Shown here in pieces: positions 61,063 through 64,000 of a DNA stretch of 64,000 nucleotides. Made by a program: the position numbers and the translations under genes. The stretch is from assembly GCA_014526335.1 (NCBI GenBank), contig JACTAT010000127.1, positions 172,098 through 236,097 of the forward strand, read 5' to 3'. The stretch is from Chrysaora quinquecirrha. Taxonomy: Eukaryota; Cnidaria; Scyphozoa; Semaeostomeae; Pelagiidae. The notes under the pieces are model-generated. The model had not been told where the DNA came from and ran no database searches. It saw only the letters and a list, made by a program, of their open reading frames with translations. Within the stretch, counting starts at the first letter, position 1. The number at the start of each line of letters is the position of its first letter.

Positions 61063-62098
61063 CTGCAACAGAAAAAAAGAGAAATAAGGACAACCCGACA
61101 GTGCGTCCTTGCAATATACAAGAAAACATCTATCTCGTTTCAAATAGTGCTCCCCAAAGCGAACTAATTTCCACGGAATTCCCACACGAGGTATTCTAAT
61201 TCTAACCCCTACATCTTATATTCAAAAATGTTCTTGACAAAAAACTATAACCTTAGAGACAGTAAGAAAACAAATCAAATTCATTTCGATGGAGTTCATG
61301 TTATGTTGCTTTGTGTTAGTTTTTTTCGTTCAAATTGTGTACCATTCAGCAATGTTCTGATTTCTTCGAAAATCAAACAGCCCAAAACTTGTTTATCCCT
61401 GTCTATTCCTATCCCACATGCAATAAACGTTTAGATATTTCTCCAGCCCTTTACTGTTCAAACAACTATAATAATAGGGAGTCTGAGAGTACATCATAAG
61501 ACATGCTAGATGAAAATATAAAGTACTGTATTTCCTTGAACAGCTGCTGTCGATTGAATAATCGCCTCTCTATTGTATATAAATGTGAGTAAACACAATA
61601 GACCTTTTCGACTAACTATCGCGTTTCTGTAAACTGTTCCAAAAATTTCTTCATAAAAAAATTTCGACTTCAGATTCAAATTTTCGTTCCTTTTGTATTC
61701 ACGATGTTAACTTTATAGACACTTATAGTGATGAAAAGTATGAAAATTTATAAGTGATATGACTGTCAAAAATGACTGAAGGTGTAAAATTTCCCACGGA
61801 GTGATTTCTCACGGTCTGCTATAAAAAAATTTTCAAAACTTTCATCACTGCAAAATGAAGACAAAAAGTATGAAAATCTGCCTCAAATTTATTTTTACTG
61901 TACTGACTTCGGACATGAAGTCAACTTCTCTTCTGACGAAATTTAAATTAATTTTGAAAATGACGCCCTTTGTTGAAAAGGTGGATGGGTGATAAAACTG
62001 ATAGGTGATAACATTGTGTGTAAATGCCCTTAGCAGTAATGTGTAGGCACTTTCTAACAACATGCAGAAAGTCAAAATTTGACACTAACGAGGTAGAC
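61063..62098. other. Intron, nothing recognised
   Basis: AT-rich; no exon or repeat recognised. Confidence 0.4.
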
Positions 62099-62407
62099 AA
62101 TAATGATGATCAGGCAATAGATACTCGGTGCATGTTCCTTTAAACTTTGCTGTTGGATATCTGTCTGTCTCTGTTATCTCATAATCATCCTCTTGATTCA
62201 TGCGAGTGATTTCTGGCTCAGTTTTATCTTGTGAACATACATTAACATCAGGACTCGGCAACAACGAAAGTTCAGTCTCTGAGCCATTCAGAAGAGATGT
62301 TTCACCCTCTTTCTTCAGTATAGCATTACCATTAGCATCTTCGGCTTCAATGACTGGCTCGTTAGTGGAGCGGTCACCATGGCTAAAATTTCTATCTTCT
62401 CCACAGG
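62099..62407 (-). CDS. Acidic exon, right-end gene (c), weak donor
   Basis: Acceptor TTATTTTACAG at 62408. The frame is open for 102 codons: CGEDRNFSHGDRSTNEPVIE, then LKKEGETSLLNGSETELSLL and NQEDDYEITETDRY. It aligns with 63405-63710 (ETELSL core). The donor at the matching place is T|GTCTAC instead of GTGAGT, and the open frame meets TAG four codons on, so correct splicing is uncertain. Confidence 0.5.
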
Positions 62408-62750
62408 CTGTAAAATAAAAAGTAAAAATTCAATGAAAACAATTCCTTCCCAAAAATGAAAGAATTCAATAAACAAACCGGTCATTGATGGAAATACAGA
62501 ACAAATCCACCAATAAGAACCAGCGGTTCAAGAACCAAGACAGTCAAAATCTCTTGACTTAGAAACATACAATGTCCACCCAGAAGCATACAATGTCCAA
62601 ACCGTGTTTACAATGACTTTGAGATTACTGCCATCGCCTGCATGTTCACTTATTATGCTTGTCCATTTTTTCGCGCTTTAGAATTCCTGATCACGTACAT
62701 ATTTGGAGAAAATTGAGACTGACAGACTGACTCCAAATATTTCGTTCTTA

Positions 62751-63132
62751 GACCCCGTTTACACTACGCCTGTACGAGATGAATACGGTACGAAACTATA
62801 CCGTTTTGGCCTTGCGTCTACACTATGCCGGCACCGTTTTGACATGAATACGGTAAAAAATTAATACGATACGCTAACCAGCTTCATCTGAAAACGACAT
62901 AGTGTAAACGTCTGAATACGGTACAGTTTGATGCCACTTTGCTGATTGAATGAGAGAAAACAATTGCTCTTTGTTCTTGTTGACATGAAACAAAAGATTT
63001 TAGACAAAAACCGATGACCTTGCTCATCGTATTCATTACATACCGGCACAGTGTAAACGGGGACTCCCGATTCCCCATCCGGTATGAAATCATTCCGTAT
63101 TCATTTTGTACCGGCATAGTGTTAACGGGGCC
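62751..63132. mobile_element. Harbinger-like MITE, 382 bp
   Basis: The ends GACCCCGTTTACACTACGCC and (reverse) GGCCCCGTTAACACTATGCC are inverted, flanked by TTA on both sides (62748-62750 and 63133-63135). GGCCCCGTT ends with a 3 bp TTA duplication fit PIF/Harbinger MITEs. Internal GAATACGGTA(C/A) motifs repeat; no ORF. Confidence 0.75.
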
Positions 63133-63225
63133 TTAGTTGTGGAATTGTACTGAACGGTATAGCATGAAGACTTTTTAATTGTAGATATTATCAGCTATAT
63201 TACTGCTGTAAACTACCAATGTCTT

Positions 63226-63287
63226 CTACAGAAGAAAAAACATCGAGAAGTCACTGTGGTGCAAACAATCTCTACTCTCTTTGCCTG
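63226..63287 (-). pseudogene. Truncated acidic-array exon
   Basis: The acceptor TATTGTTAAAG is followed by GKESRDCLHHSDFSMFFL and a stop. The opening clearly belongs to the array. It is either dead or a poison exon. Confidence 0.4.
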
Positions 63288-63404
63288 CTTTAACAATAAA
63301 AGTAGAAGTTCCACAAAAGACATTTAACTTTAACATATGATACAAATATGCTGCATAAACACAACGGGAACCACAGGGCTAATAACACCTATGATAACAC
63401 TCAC

Positions 63405-63710
63405 ATAACAGCTGATTATCATTATCAGGAATTTGGGTCTCAGTGTATTCCATTCCAAACTTTGCTGCTAGACTTCCATTTAGTTCTCCTTCCACTTGAG
63501 TGATTGCTTGCTGATGGTTACTTTTATTATCACACACATAAACCTCAGCATTTGAAGACAATGAAAGTTCAGTCTCTTGCTCATTCTGAAGAGACATTCC
63601 ACCGTTCCTCTCCAATGCAGCATTTTCATCATCCATAGCTTCTTCCACTTGAATGAGTTGGCTATTAGCAGAGCATTCACTATGGTTAGCATCTGTACCT
63701 TCTTCAGAAG
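63405..63710 (-). CDS. Acidic exon, right-end gene (d)
   Basis: 306 bp, acceptor TATGTTACAG, donor T|GTGAGT, phase 1-1. It encodes SEEGTDANHSECSANSQLIQ, then EEAMDDENAALERNG, SLQNEQETELSLSSN and a C-terminal TETQIPDNDNQLL. It is net acidic. The first exon of this gene must lie to the right of the window. Confidence 0.65.
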
Positions 63711-63862
63711 CTGTAACATAAAAGTAAGAAATCTATGAAAATAACTCCTTCCTCTAAAAATAAATTGAGACAACATTATACTTTAACAGATGAGAAAAAT
63801 TGAAATGAAGTTGCTATGGCGTCTTGGTCTAATCAAGATTGAACCTTGCAATAGTAGCAACA

Positions 63863-63962
63863 CAGCTAAGACACAGAATAAGGGTCAAGGTCTCGCTAGC
63901 TCATCTACTTTTGAGATCCTAACTGGCGCTAAACACACAATTTCACCTTCACCTTCACAAGG
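63863..63962 (-). repeat. SINE fragment (GGTGAA head family)
   Basis: On the minus strand GGTGAAGGTGAAATTGTGTG...TAGCGCCAGTTAGGATCTCA matches the heads at 20573 and 59385. Confidence 0.6.
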
Positions 63963-64000
63963 TGGCCACAAGTTGCCATCATTTCTTCCAATAAGAATGT

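Overview
This is eukaryotic nuclear DNA: AT-rich, with spliced genes, SINEs, MITEs, LINE and Penelope-like remnants, and two 500-base N gaps (2984-3483 and 19726-20225). The repeat types and the zinc-finger (ZNF) gene style suggest a cnidarian, most likely an anthozoan such as a stony coral. That assignment is inference. Almost everything gene-like lies on the minus strand and belongs to one family: a clustered, rapidly duplicating and decaying set of C2H2 zinc-finger genes.

The family has a modular exon plan that can be read directly. A small first coding exon (start motif MTEAS..., core YExERRRNxLxNYEFMKSC) is followed by a 60-66 bp exon ending in an acidic patch, a Ser/Asp/Glu-rich acidic exon of 180-310 bp, and one large terminal exon carrying the whole zinc-finger array. 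Every junction found in an intact exon is phase 1, so any first or acidic exon can splice in frame to any terminal finger exon. The layout resembles vertebrate KRAB-ZNF clusters, but the N-terminal module is different.

Layout from left to right. 1-3.5 kb holds a SINE, a broken retroelement and a gap. 3.5-8.1 kb is a ZNF locus that kept its three 5-prime exons but has only the last fingers of its finger exon. 7.1-18.5 kb is a near-perfect tandem duplication of about 5.86 kb, each unit carrying one first exon and one 13-finger exon. 18.5-23.9 kb holds decayed fingers, a LINE fragment, a gap and a partly broken locus with two alternative first exons. 25.6-40.5 kb contains six ZNF terminal exons in a row (two diverged, three very similar, one more), with only one set of first exons for all of them at 41.5-44.0 kb. 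44.06-49.05 kb is a 5 kb foldback-like element: identical 243 bp ends, inner arms of 178 bp tandem repeats (11 and 9 copies) in opposite orientation, and a 9 bp target duplication. It sits 11 bp from the splice acceptor of the first exon serving the 25-40 kb array. 49.1-54.1 kb is a third, older copy of the 7-18 kb unit. 54.5-55.2 kb is a shorter ZNF exon. 59.0-63.7 kb is a row of acidic exons that presumably belong to a gene whose start lies beyond the right edge.

The products are expected to be nuclear sequence-specific DNA-binding proteins. The large amount of finger turnover, frameshifts and nonsense changes fits a birth-and-death gene family. Several breaks (single-T losses in homopolymers) could instead be assembly errors. 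The most notable items are the foldback-like element and its position, the phase-1 modular array with shared first exons, and a linker built of tandemly amplified dead zinc fingers.
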